DNA of 64,000 nt, taken from positions 1 through 64,000 of the forward strand of contig JAFCMP010000196.1 in assembly GCA_017506865.1 (NCBI GenBank), in the 5' to 3' direction. Positions 42,930 through 53,889 of this stretch are shown here, one piece after another (position 1 is the stretch's first letter; each line of letters begins with the position of its first letter). The notes below the pieces were generated by a model. That model was not told the origin of the DNA, made no database searches, and saw nothing but the letters and a program-made list of their open reading frames with translations. Both the position numbers and the translations under genes were made by a program. The stretch comes from Tribonema minus (lineage: Eukaryota; Sar; Xanthophyceae; Tribonematales; Tribonemataceae).

Positions 42930-42935
42930 TTTTTT
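42930..42935 (+). terminator. Pol III terminator of tRNA-Leu
   Basis: Six T residues begin three bases after the tRNA, the standard RNA polymerase III stop. Confidence 0.85.
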
Positions 42936-43019
42936 CAAATTTCCGGTCGCACCCTTGATGTTGTCTGGTTTTGTGTGCATGCATCACTTGCTGTGTTTTT
43001 TATTTTTTGATAAAAAAAA

Positions 43020-43601
43020 GGCCTTGGTTGAAACAGTCCAGCGCATCTTGAGACAGCACCATGTCTCTATTGTCCGCAATGAGGATGCTAGCGTCTTCAA
43101 GGTAACGGGGTATCGGGCGGACACAGTCATTGACCCAGGGTGTCTGCACTTTAGCAGTGCATGCCGTAACAAGGGAATAGTGCTAGACACAAGCGTGCGC
43201 GCGTCCACAGCGAGCTCGTACCTGACAGGCAAAAAAATGCCTCGATCACGGACGGCTATGCTGCTGGGGTGGGGGAGGACGCGAAGGTCAAGCACCACAC
43301 CGGCACCTTGACGTCATCTTGGGCCTTTGTGCCATGCGTGCAGAAGTCGTACGGACGGCTGGGCAAGCAGACAAGACTTTTTGTCAAGGAGTTGGCAATG
43401 CATTCAGCACTGTGCTCAGGGGGGGGAAGACAGATGTGTTACGCAAGGCCGAGTTAGCTAAGCGTCAGATCCTCATTGAGCTGAGCATGTCGCTGGCGCG
43501 GGAGTTGGCGGAAAGCGTCATGGCGTACACACGCGGAGCGCGAATGCTGGGCTGTGTTGCAGCGCCGGTATCCAAGCTCCTAGGGCACAGCGCAGACTAG
43601 G
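43020..43601 (+). mobile_element. LINE fragment, second copy of the C-terminal RT-polyprotein end
   Basis: Nearly identical to 39475-39900 (QRILRQHHVSIVRNEDAS, DPGCLHFSS) and continuing in shifted frames with YGRLGKQTRLFVKELA and ELSMSLARELAE. It is 5'-truncated, beginning soon after the tRNA-Leu terminator and an AT-rich stretch. It stops at a TAG near 43600. Confidence 0.7.
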
Positions 43602-43604
43602 CTG

Positions 43605-44110
43605 CTGCGTTGACGCAAGCTTTTCGATTGCATAGGCAACCCGGCCTCCCTTGGGCCTTTATAAATACCAGTCCATACGTCCAATGTGCATCACCACCAC
43701 ACCACGCACCACCGCGCGCTGCGCGTGCGCTAACCCTAATGTCAAGTAAAAAAAGGGATGTGCGTTTTTTGGCAGCGCAGCGAGAGATAAATGCAGCTGC
43801 ACTAGTGTTTTGGACCCAAGAATGGGGCAACCGGTTTTAGGAGGGTCTCCCGCAGGAGTAAGGTGCTAGGTGCATCCTCATACTTTCTGCGGCCATGCAC
43901 GGCAACGTTAGGCATACAGCTTCGAGATAAATACAACAAAATACTGTTACAGTAGTATAACAAAAAACCACGCACCACCGCGCGCGCTGCGCGCGTGCGC
44001 GTGCGCGCTAACCCTAACCTCAAGTAAAAAAGCGCTACGCGTGCGTTAACCCTGACACCGTCAGATAATATTAGACGGTCAAAGATGGCCTCCTGTTCAA
44101 TGAGTGTATC
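43605..44110. other. Low-complexity spacer with CCCTAA and GCGCGC motifs
   Basis: No gene seen. A short GC-rich motif plus TAACCCTAA-type sequence and AAGTAAAAAA occurs at about 43712-43752 and again at about 43975-44030, a local repeat. Confidence 0.5.
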
Positions 44111-44111
44111 G

Positions 44112-44525
44112 CCAAGCTGGTGGCTGGCCCTGTGCTCAATGCTGCTTTGGCTGACACTAGTAATACTATGCTATAGCTGTGCATGCCACAAGTAGCTACA
44201 TGTGCACACACTGGGCCTCGGCCATCGTCTAACCCTCAAGTATATGCTGTTGCTCAGCTGTACGAACTGCCATGATTGCGTTTGAGTATTGTCTGAGCTT
44301 GCGGCGACCATATGCTGTGTTATCCCAGAAATGGGCCTTAAAGGCGTCACACAAAACGCCTTGCAGCCACCACAATACATCAAGGCTGTAGGAGCCCTGC
44401 ATGCACTTCCACACACCGATCAATCGAAACAACCCCTACTGTCCGCCACCCACCACTTGCGTACCCTGACAAACACAGCATAGTGGCAATGCCACACTAC
44501 CCACCACACACAACATATGTACCAC
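44112..44525 (-). repeat. Right arm of the inverted repeat of about 410 bp
   Basis: Partner of 40578-40981 in opposite orientation. The homology stops sharply at AAGCTGGTGG on the inner side and near GTACATATG/CATATGTAC on the outer side. Confidence 0.7.
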
Positions 44526-44532
44526 CTGCAGA

Positions 44533-44911
44533 ATGCGCTTATGCACAAGCTGGGGACGGCATGAGTTTGCTGCCGTCCTCACACGGTGGCTTCAGACCGT
44601 TATGCGGGAGCCTCAGGCTAGCAGTGCGCGGCTGCCGGATGCCTCCTGGCAGTTGCATCATGATGGCGCGGGGCGCCTGACGCCACTTGCAGAACAGCAG
44701 GAAGATGGTACAGCCGCTGAGCCGCGGCCCATCGTTTGCGGCGAGGCGCTGCAGCGACTATGCACTAGACTAAGTGAAGCTTCAGTGTACGTGGCAGACC
44801 GCAAAGACTTCCTGGCGGAGCTCATTGAGCCAGATGGTCAGTATGGGGTAGCTGTCTCCGAGTCAGCAGGAGCGGAGAAAGCGGCCATGGCCGGCAAACT
44901 CGCGTATGAGC
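44533..44911 (+). mobile_element. LINE reverse transcriptase, part 1 (N-terminal RT motifs)
   Basis: The open frame contains TRWLQTVM and RPIVCGEALQRLCTR, then a QYGVAVSESAGAEKAA segment. These are the motif order and wording of the region just before RT motif A in L1-type LINEs (RPIxxGExLxRL, then QxGVGxxxGxE). The frame ends at the border of the inserted LTR-type element. The continuation with motif A lies 5 kb away at 49933. Confidence 0.65.
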
Positions 44912-45241
44912 TGTTGTGAGGCGACCCTAGGGTTAGAGGGGGCTATTTAGCCATATTCTGCCACACTGGCTTCATGCCGTATTCTGCCATTGCAGATGCT
45001 TCATGCTAATCACTACGACACCTGCAAAACCATGCTATAAGCCTTAGCGCCTTGCTCTGCTTGTACTTGCCAACCATGGTGGCCTACCTGGGTTATTATG
45101 GGAGTTAGGGGCACACCCTTTCTCACGGCACACGGGTCATTGCTGGGTCGAGGTAGGAGCGGGTGAGGTAGTCAACAGCGGCTGGTAGTAGCTACACACA
45201 CGACACACACACACAGGAGACTGGCGCACCCCAGTTCCACA
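44912..45241 (+). repeat. Direct terminal repeat (LTR-like), left copy
   Basis: About 330 bp, almost identical to 47994-48324. It begins TGTTGTGAGG and ends CCACA, giving the TG...CA form of LTRs, and is followed by TTGGCACTCGAAGC, which could be a primer-binding site beginning TGG. A TGTAA signal lies in the middle. Confidence 0.75.
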
Positions 45242-45671
45242 TTGGCACTCGAAGCAGGACAGGTGCTAGAGCCTGTTCCAGCTTCCGCCTGTACGAGCAG
45301 GGGCGGAGGAGCGTCCGAGGTTTTCGGCTTATCTTGGAAAGCAGATTCCGCTTTGCCACAGCTCGCTGGATGAGGACCTTGTGCTGGTAAAGCGCAGTTG
45401 CCTCGCTCATCGAGCTTCCATAGTCGGCCTGGAGCTCTCCTGGTTGGCTCAGCTTCTCGTGGAGCTTCGCATTTTCAAAACAAGGGGCGTGCTTCTTCAA
45501 GTTCCCTTGCTCACAGCAGCACGAAGGAGTTCGGCTTCCCTCTGGCGGTCGCTGCTTTTCATTAGGAGTAGAGCCTTGCCGCTCATCTCTTGTTAGCAGC
45601 AGGTCGTCCTGCTCTCTTCGTTACCTACAGCAGCAGCACAACAGCAACAGCACTGCTAACTCAGTGGCAGC

Positions 45672-47456
45672 ATGGACGCCACCACCCTCAAGCTGCGCTC
45701 GAGAATGGAGGCGGGGGGGGAGAGTCTACCCTACCACTGTCACCTCCACGGCATGTTTCAACACAAGCGGCACGAGCATGTCGCTAAGCGTGCTCTGATC
45801 GAGTCACAACTTTGGGCGTGGGGAGAGCCGATGCTCGACGTACTGGATCTGGCCGGCTGCAGTGGCGTTTCTGTTACGGAGGTGCTGGGCATGCACGACT
45901 TCGAGCTGCACAGCAAGTGGCGCGAGGCAGCCACAGCTTTCAGGGAGACAAAGTATAGAGCAATACGGCTCGAGGCAGCTCTGGAAGCAGCATATAGCAA
46001 AAAAAAGCTGCTTCAGGCGCGGATTGCAGAGTTGGAGAGCAAGCTTCAGCAGGTTCAGCAGCTGCCGCAGCGGGAGTTGGCGACGGTTTCAACGCAGGTT
46101 GAGCTGGCTCCGGTGTGCTCAGCGTCCACGCAGGTCGAGCTTGCGCCGGTTTGCTCGGTGTCGACGCAGGTACAGCTGCATGAGGCGCTCACCGCAGCAC
46201 CAGCGGCGGCGCCTTCATCTACGCGCGCTGGCGACAAGGGCGCGCGCGGCGGCGGCGACATGTCAGCTGCACTCCCAGCGCCAGAAGCAGCGGCGCATCC
46301 ATCTATGTGCGCATGCGACAGGCGCGTGCACGGCAGCGGCGACATGTCAGCCGCGGTTTCAGCGCCGACAGCAGCGGCGTTTCCATCTGTGCGCGTTTGC
46401 GACATGCGCGCACACGGCAGCAGCGGCAGCTCAGCCGCGCTTTCAACGCCAGCAGCAGCAGCGCTTTCATCTACGTGCGCTGGCGACGGGGGCGCGCAGG
46501 ACAGCAGCACTGCAGCTGCGCTCTCGGCACCAGCAGCGGCGGCAGTTTCAGCAGTGCGCGTGCGCGATGGGGGCGCGCACGACAGCCGTCGCACTTTAGC
46601 TGTGCGCACCACGCGCGCTTGCAGGAAGGACGCGCACGGCAACGGCGGCATGTCAGCAGCTGCGCTTTCGGCGGCAGAAGCAGCGGCACCTTCATCTGCG
46701 CGCGCTTGCGGCAGGGGCGCGCATAGCGGTGACATGCCAGCGCGTTCAGCTACAAGCGCTTGCGGCAAGGGCGTGCATGACATCGGTGACGTGTCAGCTG
46801 CGCTTTCAGCGCCAGCAGCAGCGGCACTTCCATCTGTGCGCGCTTGCAACAGGGGCGCGCACGACAGCAGCGGCGATTCAGCCGCATGTTCAGCGCCAGC
46901 AGCGGCGGCGCTTCCATTCAGGCGCGCGCGCGATGGAGGCGCGCACACCCGTTTCACTTCGGCTGCGCGCACTGCGCGGTCTACAGCGCTTACATCAGCA
47001 CGCAGCGGCAGTAGCGACGCATGCTACAAGGGCGGCGGAGCTGGTGCGGCGAGCTCGGCGACTGCGGCGGCAGCGGCGCCTGCGCGACCGCGCGCCGGCA
47101 TTAGCGCTGCACGGCGCAGCATGCGCGCCGCAGGCCGCAGCTTTGGGCGACCGCTCTCTCGCCGGCAGCAGAAGAGGCGGGGTTACTGGGCGGCGCACAC
47201 GCCCAAGGAGCAGCAGCGCCTCCGCGACTGGCAGGCGCGGCATAAGGCGCTGCACAGGCGGCGCTCAAGCAAGGAGAGGCGTGGCGATGGTGCGCAGCCG
47301 CCGGACGCAGCGGAGATGCGCGGTGGTGCTTACACTAGCACAGCACTGTCTCCCACCAGCAATCAAGCTGTGCTTAGCGCATATTGCGCTGACATTTGTG
47401 AGACACAGACGGCAGCAGCTCCCTTATGCGCCATGTGTCTCACCAGCGCAGCTTGA
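45672..47456 (+). CDS. Gag-like coiled-coil and Ala-rich repeat protein of the LTR-type element
   Basis: 594 codons between the two direct repeats. Residues 1-90 form a compact, non-repetitive domain (HGMFQHKRHEHVAKRALIE, DLAGCSGVSVTEVLGMHDF). Residues about 85-130 form a coiled coil (LEAALEAAYSKKKLLQARIAELESKLQQ). Residues about 170-440 are imperfect repeats of about 30-35 residues around RACxxGAHxSGDMSAALSAPAAAA. The C-terminal part is basic (FGRPLSRRQQKRR). There is no zinc knuckle, protease or RT. I read it as the only protein of a gag-only LTR element; the alternative is a host gene between duplicated segments. The C-terminal two thirds recur inverted at 49014-49890. Confidence 0.55.
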   Translation: MDATTLKLRSRMEAGGESLPYHCHLHGMFQHKRHEHVAKRALIESQLWAWGEPMLDVLDLAGCSGVSVTEVLGMHDFELHSKWREAATAFRETKYRAIRLEAALEAAYSKKKLLQARIAELESKLQQVQQLPQRELATVSTQVELAPVCSASTQVELAPVCSVSTQVQLHEALTAAPAAAPSSTRAGDKGARGGGDMSAALPAPEAAAHPSMCACDRRVHGSGDMSAAVSAPTAAAFPSVRVCDMRAHGSSGSSAALSTPAAAALSSTCAGDGGAQDSSTAAALSAPAAAAVSAVRVRDGGAHDSRRTLAVRTTRACRKDAHGNGGMSAAALSAAEAAAPSSARACGRGAHSGDMPARSATSACGKGVHDIGDVSAALSAPAAAALPSVRACNRGAHDSSGDSAACSAPAAAALPFRRARDGGAHTRFTSAARTARSTALTSARSGSSDACYKGGGAGAASSATAAAAAPARPRAGISAARRSMRAAGRSFGRPLSRRQQKRRGYWAAHTPKEQQRLRDWQARHKALHRRRSSKERRGDGAQPPDAAEMRGGAYTSTALSPTSNQAVLSAYCADICETQTAAAPLCAMCLTSAA

Positions 47457-47993
47457 GTAGCTTCGCTCATGGGGGCGCTTTCAGCTGTGTCTATTGCACA
47501 TGGCAGCGCTCAGCCCATTGTTGTATTGGGCTGTGCACAGTAGCGTGTTTGCAGGTTCATTGTTGGGCCTGACGCTTTAGACACCACACTGCTTGGATAG
47601 CATCAGCAGTGTAGTGTCTGGGGGCGAATGTCGTACAGGTACCGAGATGCGTTGCATCGACAACACCTGGGCGCACAAACCCACCCGCCCACCCTATTGC
47701 AATGTCATGCGCAATTTTTCAGCACGTGTGACACAAGCGCTGGGGGGGGGGAGACAAATTGCGCAGTGCCATCATGTCGGGGGCGCATACAACGGAGATG
47801 CTGCGCAGCACCATGATGTTGGGGGCGCATACATATGTACTGTAGCGGTAGCTGCATAGCGCCATCATGTCGGGTGTGCAGCCAGCACGTATTCAAGTTC
47901 TTTGCAGCCACAGTGTAGCTGATAGATGCCAGGGCGCCTCAAACTTGTACATGGCTTACCACTTGTGCGTGGATGCGCCATGTAGGGGGCGTG
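47457..47993 (+). other. 3' region of the LTR-type element
   Basis: Non-coding, with two short repeats containing CATGATG/TTGGGGGCGCATAC (about 47770-47870). It ends TAGGGGGCGTG right before the second terminal repeat, a weak polypurine tract. It is fully mirrored at 48480-49013. Confidence 0.6.
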
Positions 47994-48324
47994 TGTTGTG
48001 AGGCGACCCTAGGGTTAGAGGGGGCTATTTAGCCATATTCTGCCACAATGGCTTCATGCCGTATTCTGCCATTGCAGATGCTGCATGCTAATCACTTCGA
48101 CACCTGTAAAACCATGCTATAAGCCTTAGCGCCTTGCTCTGCTTGTACTTGCCAACCATGGTGGCCTACCTGGTTATTATGGGAGTTAGGGGGCACACCC
48201 TTTCTCACGGCACACGGGTCATTGCTGGGTCGAGGTAGGAGCGGGTGAGGTAGTCAACAGCGGCTGGTAGTAGCTACACACACGACACACACACACAGGA
48301 GACTGGCGCACCCCAGTTCCCACA
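47994..48324 (+). repeat. Direct terminal repeat (LTR-like), right copy
   Basis: About 331 bp; it matches 44912-45241 from TGTTGTGAGG to CCCACA. It is followed by TTGG and then a T run that belongs to the inverted copy. Confidence 0.75.
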
Positions 48325-48328
48325 TTGG

Positions 48329-49892
48329 TTTTTTTTTGTTTTTTTGTTTTTTGTTTTTTTTTTATACGGGTGTCGAAGTGATTAGCATGAAGCATCTGCA
48401 ATGGCAGAATACGGCATGAAGCCAGTGTAGCAGAATATGGCTAAATAGCCCCCACTAACCCTAGGGTCGCCTCACAACACACGCCCCCTGCATGGCGCAT
48501 GCACGCACAAGTGGTAAGCCATGTACAAGTTTGAGGCGCCCTGGCATCTATCAGCTACACTGTGGCTGCAAAGAACTTGAATACGTGCTGGCTGCACACC
48601 CGACATGATGGCGCTATGCAGCTACCGCTACAGTACATATGTATGCGCCCCCAACATCATGGTGCTGCGCAGCATCTCCGTTGTATGCGCCCCCGACATG
48701 ACGGCACTGCGCAATTTGTCTCCCCCCCCCCAGCGCTTGTGTCACACGTGCTGAAAAATTGCGCATGACATTGCAATAGGGTGGGCGGGTGGGTTTGTGC
48801 GCCCAGGTGTTGTCGATGCAACGCATCTCGGTACCTGTACGACATTCGCCCCCAGACACTACACTGGTGATGCTATCCAAGCAGTGTGGTGTCTAAAGCG
48901 TACAGGCCCAACAATGAACCTGCAAACACGCTACTGTGCACAGCCCACTACAACAATGGGCTGAGCGCTGCCATGTGCAATAGACACAGCTGAAAGCGCC
49001 CTCATGAGCGAAGCTACTCAAGCTGCGCTGGTGAGACACATGGCGCGTAAGAGAGCTGCTGCCGTCTGTGTCTCACAAATGTCAGCGCAATATGCGCTAA
49101 GCACAGCCTGATTGCTGGTGGGAGACAGTGCTGTGCTAGTGTAAGCACCGCCGCGCATCTCCGCTGCGTCCGGCGGCTACGCACCATCGCCACGCCTCTC
49201 CTTGCTTGAGCGCCGCCTGTGCAGCGCCTTATGCCGCGCCTGCCAGTCGCGGAGGCGCTGCTGCTCCTCGGGCGTGTGCGCCGCCCAGTACTCCCGCCTC
49301 TTCTGCTGCCGCCGCGAGAGCGGCCGCCCAAAGCTGCGGCCTGCGGCGCGCATGCTGCGCCGTGCAGCGCTAAAGCCGGCGCGCGGTCGCGCAGGCGCCG
49401 CTGCCGCCGCAGTCGCCGAGCTCGCCGCACCAGCGCCGCCGCCCTTGTAGCATGCGTCGCTACTGCCGCTGCGTGCTGATGTAAGCGCTGTAGACCGCGC
49501 AGTGCGCGCAGCCGAAGTGAAACGGTTGTGCGCGCCTCCGCCGCGCGCGCGACTGAGTGGTAGCGCCGCCGCTGCGGGCGCTGAACATGCGGCTGGACCG
49601 CTGCTGCTAACATGTGCGCGCCTGTCGCAAGCGCGCACAGATGGAAGCGCCGCTGCTGCTGGCGCGGAAAGTGCAGCTGATACGTCACCGCTGCCATGCA
49701 CGCCCTTGCCGCAAGCGCTTGTAGCTGAACGCGCTGGCATGTCACCGCTACCATGCGCGCCTTTGCCGCAAGCGCGCGCAGATGAAGGCGCCGCTGCTTC
49801 CGCCGCCGAAAGCGCAGCTGCTGACATGCCGCCGTTGCCGTGCGCGTCCTTCCTGCAAGCGCGCGTGGTGCGCACAGCTGAAGTGCGACGGC
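48329..49892 (-). mobile_element. Inverted, 5'-truncated copy of the LTR-type element with an A-rich tail
   Basis: Read on the minus strand, it starts inside the coding region (about 49892), runs through the C-terminal coding part, the 3' region and the first roughly 110 bases of the LTR (48371-48478). It then ends in an A-rich tail of about 35 bases broken by single C residues (48329-48363). Ending inside the LTR near the TGTAA signal and having an A tail are what a reverse-transcribed polyadenylated RNA would give. The partial coding frame (stop at 49014-49016) is open to about 49890. Confidence 0.65.
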
Positions 49893-49932
49893 TGGTACCG
49901 AGATGCGTTGCATCGACAACACCTGGGTGCAC

Positions 49933-52900
49933 AGAGCTTGCCAGTGGTCACTGCCAGTGGCAGTTCACTGAAGTTCATGCTGGACCTCAAAAATGCCTTC
50001 AACATGGTGTTCGTCCTGCCAGTGGCGGCAGCGAAATGGGTAGCAGCACAGCGGCCGGACTTCCTCGACTACTTCATCGGCACATACGTGCGCGCTCGGC
50101 CACCTGCTGTTCCAGCACGTCAACGGCTCCACGCGCGTCATCATGTCTCAGCGCGGTTTTCAGCAGGGGACCCCGCGACACCGATGCTCTTCTGAAGCGC
50201 CAGTGCTCACGACTGCAGTGCTTGAAACGGTTCAATGAGGCGGCGGCCGCGCAGCGCGCGCGCAGGCGGACTACGGATGAGCGCCTACATGGACGATGCC
50301 AACGTCCGAACAGCCTGAGGCACCTGCGCGCTGACTCATGATGACATACAGGCGGTGGCGCAGCTCAAACAACACTTTGCGGAGGTGGGGCTGGAGCTAA
50401 ACCTCACCAAGTCACGGGCGCTGCCTACCAGTGGCAGGGGGCATGTGCCAGTGGTGACAGACGACGAGCGGCAACTGCTGCTGCTGGCTGCCAGTCACCA
50501 CGGTGGGCGTTCAGCTAGTGGGGGATACCTACTAGTACAAATGAAAATCAGAACCGCGGACTCCTTGGAGCTGTACACGTGTTGCTGGGGGTGCCGGTGG
50601 GCCACAGCAGCTTTGTGGAGGCATGGCTGCGCAGGGAAGCCGGTGCAGGCGGGGCAGGGGCTCGATTTGCAGAGCGATTCGCACGCCTGACACTGTGGCA
50701 TCTCCGAGGGCTACTATGTTCAGGTTACTGCGCTACTGCGTGGTGCCTCGCATGACTCACGTTCTGCCTGGCACTGAGTGCACACCATTTCCCACTACAC
50801 AGACAGCGCCAGCCGCCAAGGAGTGGGATCGGGTCACGCAGTCACGGTGCCACTGGGTGCTCAAACACTCAATGGGTCTGTAGCCACCAGGCCAGACCTG
50901 GCGCCAGTTTGAGCAAAGTGGTGCCCACTTCCATCTGCCAGACTGAGTGGCAGCGAACGGCACAGCTTTACAGCAAGAAGGCTTGAAGCGCGACTCCCAA
51001 CACGGCACGGCAGCCATGGCACTACCCGGCGCCTGCGACATCGCTGATGCTGCGTATGTGGCGGGCACGCTGCAAGCGCTGCAACCAGCACTCTCTGGAT
51101 GGGCGGGGTGCTGAAGCAGGCGACTCCTCAAGCCGCAGACAACGCTGCAGCAGCTGAGGATGCGGCAACGCAAGCGGCACCAGCTGCTGCCGCTGCGGCA
51201 GCAGCACCAGCACCAGCAGCACCAGCAGCGGCAACTGTTACTGTAACAGCGGCAGCAGCCATGGCTGCGGTTGCCAGTGGAGGCGCGACCACTCCGGCAG
51301 CGGCAACTGCATTAGCGGCAACTTGAAGCCGCGCTGCGGCGGCAACGGCCGTGGCAACCGTTACAGAACTACTAGCAGTGGCTGCAGGCGGCACTCCCGC
51401 TTCAGTCCCGGCCGCTGATGGCGCAGCCATTCCGGCGATACACAGCGCAGCTGCCGCTGGACCAGTGGCCGCGGCGGCGGCAGCACAGGCAGCACCAGCA
51501 GCAGCAGCAGCGGTAGCGCACGGCGCAACTACTCCGGTGGCAGCAGAAGCGGCGGCAGCAGCAGCTGCTCCAGCATCAGCCTGAGAGGCACCAGCAGCGG
51601 CAGCACATTTTGCACCTCTGAGTCAAGCTGCCTCAACGGCACCACTAGCTGCAGCATCAACAGCAGCAGCTGCTGCGGGCATAGACAACACAGCTGCAAG
51701 TGCTCCAGGCCTTAGGGCTGCTGCAGTGGCACCTGCAACAGCAGCAGCGGCAGCAGGCGGCGCTGCAACCGTGCCGGCTGCGACAGCGGCAAAGGCGGTG
51801 GCAGCGGCTGCGGCAGGAGCTGCACCTGCTGTCAGTGAGCACCTGGGGCAGCAGCAACTTGAACCTCACTGACAGCAGCAGCAACGGCAGGTGGCGCAGC
51901 TGCTCCAGCTGAGCGCACACAGCAGCGGCAGCCGTCAATGCAGGCGCTGCGCGTTCCACACCAGTAATGCTACAAGGTGCAGCAGCATGCTGCAGCAGAC
52001 TCTGAGAGGTGCCAGTGGCGCGCCTGCCCCTCAGGTTCGTGTGGACGATCGCCACACTGTGGCAGCTGCCGCCTTTCTGCGTGCAGCAACAGGCCCTCAG
52101 GCTGGTGACAAGCTGCAACATATGCTGCCACCGGCTGAGCGCTAATGCCACTGCAGCAGCAGCCAAACATGCAGCAGCCGCAGCCGCCAGCAGGTGGTGA
52201 CATCCGATTCGGTGCGGATGCTCACGGTGTACTTGACGTCAGTGCTCTGCAGTAACTGTTGCAGTGTAGCCTGAGGCGCTTCAATTAGAGTGCGCTTGCA
52301 GATGCTGTGGCTACCGAGCTTGTAGATAAATTGAAGGCGGACCTGCAACAGCTGCCGCAGGGCACGCAACGCACGCAAGCACTTGCTCGATTCCGGTCGC
52401 AGCGCCACATGCACTCAATCGGCATGGCATTCCTCAGACTCAACGTGCCCATGATGTGATACTCCACAACGGCTTCGTTCGATGGCCTATCCTGGCAGCT
52501 GGCCGTCAAACGCGCCATCGGAGGAGAGGAGCAGACGACAGGCCGCAAGCTGTGCGGGAAGTCGCCAGGCGGCACCCTGCATGCACAGCTGTGTCAAGCG
52601 CCACGCGTCAAGGCGCACGACACCATCGTCCACAATAACGTCAAGAGGGCCATGGCACGCAGCGCATCCTGCGGCAATACCTCAAAACGGGACTGGTTGA
52701 TGAGGACTACACGCCGTTAAACTTTCTGGGATCCGCCGGGCCGCCAGGGAGTCGCAGGATGGCATCGTGCTGCCTGCCGACGCCTTCTCGGTGACCGCTA
52801 CGACGACCCAACACGTCAACTACCGCTCATGGTGGACGTCACCTGCTTCGAGGCACAGGTGGCGTCGCGGGCGCAGAAGACTGCAGCAGACCCCGAGCGT

Positions 52901-53270
52901 TGCTGCCGCGACCAAGAGGCTGCCAACACTACCCACTATTCTGGCCCAGGTCGTTATGATCAGAATTGCTACAAACTTGCCACTTTGGCAATCGGGTCAT
53001 TTGGCAGCATTGGGGAGCAGACCCGGGGGCTGAAGCTGCTGGAGGCTGTGGCGACGGAGTATGCCAGCAGGATGTCAGTGCCCGGAGGAGCGCGCCCTAA
53101 AGCTCTTGAGGGCTCCGCCCTGGCGCGCTTGAGCGGCTCGTCACTGTCGGCAGCGCTCCACATGGCGTACTCTGGCCGTGTCATGACGCACATGGCCGAA
53201 TCCAGGGGGGGGGGCACATGGAGGAGGACGTAGGGGAGGATCCCAAGATGCCATTTGGCGGCGGCGGCGT
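49933..53270 (+). mobile_element. LINE reverse transcriptase, part 2 and C-terminal region, frame-broken
   Basis: In order on the plus strand: RT motif A LDLKNAFN (about 49982), a QGTP motif (about 50158), the catalytic YMDDANV (about 50288), the thumb-like VGLELNLTKSRAL (about 50382), LLRYCVVPRMTHVLPGT (about 50720), LPGACDIADAAYVA (about 51025), an Ala-rich stretch (51090-51590), and the C-terminal end (VDVTCFEAQVASR, YKLATLAIGSFGSIGEQTRGLKLLE, about 52830-53060). The order fits L1-type algal LINE ORF2. Several frameshifts and stops show it is dead. It continues part 1 at 44533-44911. Confidence 0.7.
51600..52440. repeat. CAG/GCA-rich low-complexity tract within the LINE relic
   Basis: Dense CAG, GCA and GCC triplets make long chance frames in several phases. 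It is probably the degraded Ala/Gln-rich spacer of the LINE or chromovirus protein. No independent gene can be supported. Confidence 0.5.
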
Positions 53271-53409
53271 TTGAGTGGTTCTTGTTGAGACACTTTCAAA
53301 CTGTCACACGACACGTAGATTCCGTACAGCAAGCTTCAAGTTAGATGCCATTCATCTGGGCTTTTTCGCGCCCTGGGCGAGAATCAATAATAATACACAA
53401 ATGTATCCT

Positions 53410-53814
53410 CAGCGCCCCCTAGGGGAGGCTCGAGCTCCCTTTAAAATTACCGGAAGCCCAGGTGAGTGTGCTGAGTGACACTGTGCTGAAGGCACACTCA
53501 GTCGGCTTTTCTTTTTCCAATTCGTCACCGCGCTGCTGCTACTAGTAGTGTTGCGCCCCCTGCCAGACCAAGTGCGACAGCATGATAATGGCCTCCTGTG
53601 TCGCCTTGCCCACGGCACCAGCCGAGGCAGCCTCTGGGTCCTTCACCAGGCAATCTTTGTATTGATGTCGGAGAACATTTGAGAGGCCGGCCTGTAGCCC
53701 ATGCGTGAAGTGACCGCGCTGGCGGCGGGACACTACCTTCCTGCAGATCTTGTCAGCACAGGCCTCCCAGTCGTCGTTGTCGTCGACTTCCTGACCGCCG
53801 CTGCAGTTCAACAA
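53410..53814 (-). mobile_element. Repeat fragment with a short open frame
   Basis: The minus-strand frame (53542-53814) ends QEAIIMLSHLVWQGAQHY. Its 3' half is the inverted partner of 40337-40565. The family is not recognised; it lies between LINE and chromovirus relics, so it is probably element-derived. Confidence 0.45.
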
Positions 53815-53889
53815 GTTGCTTTCTTGCGAGCTTGAGTACTTAGAGCACCAGTGCCAGACTGAGTGGTGTGCGACCAGCTGCCGTCACGG

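Noticed and set aside
46055-46972. Minus-strand 305-codon frame opposite the gag-like gene
   Set aside because: Shadow of Ala/Arg repeats; the plus frame has the non-repetitive N-terminal domain and coiled coil.
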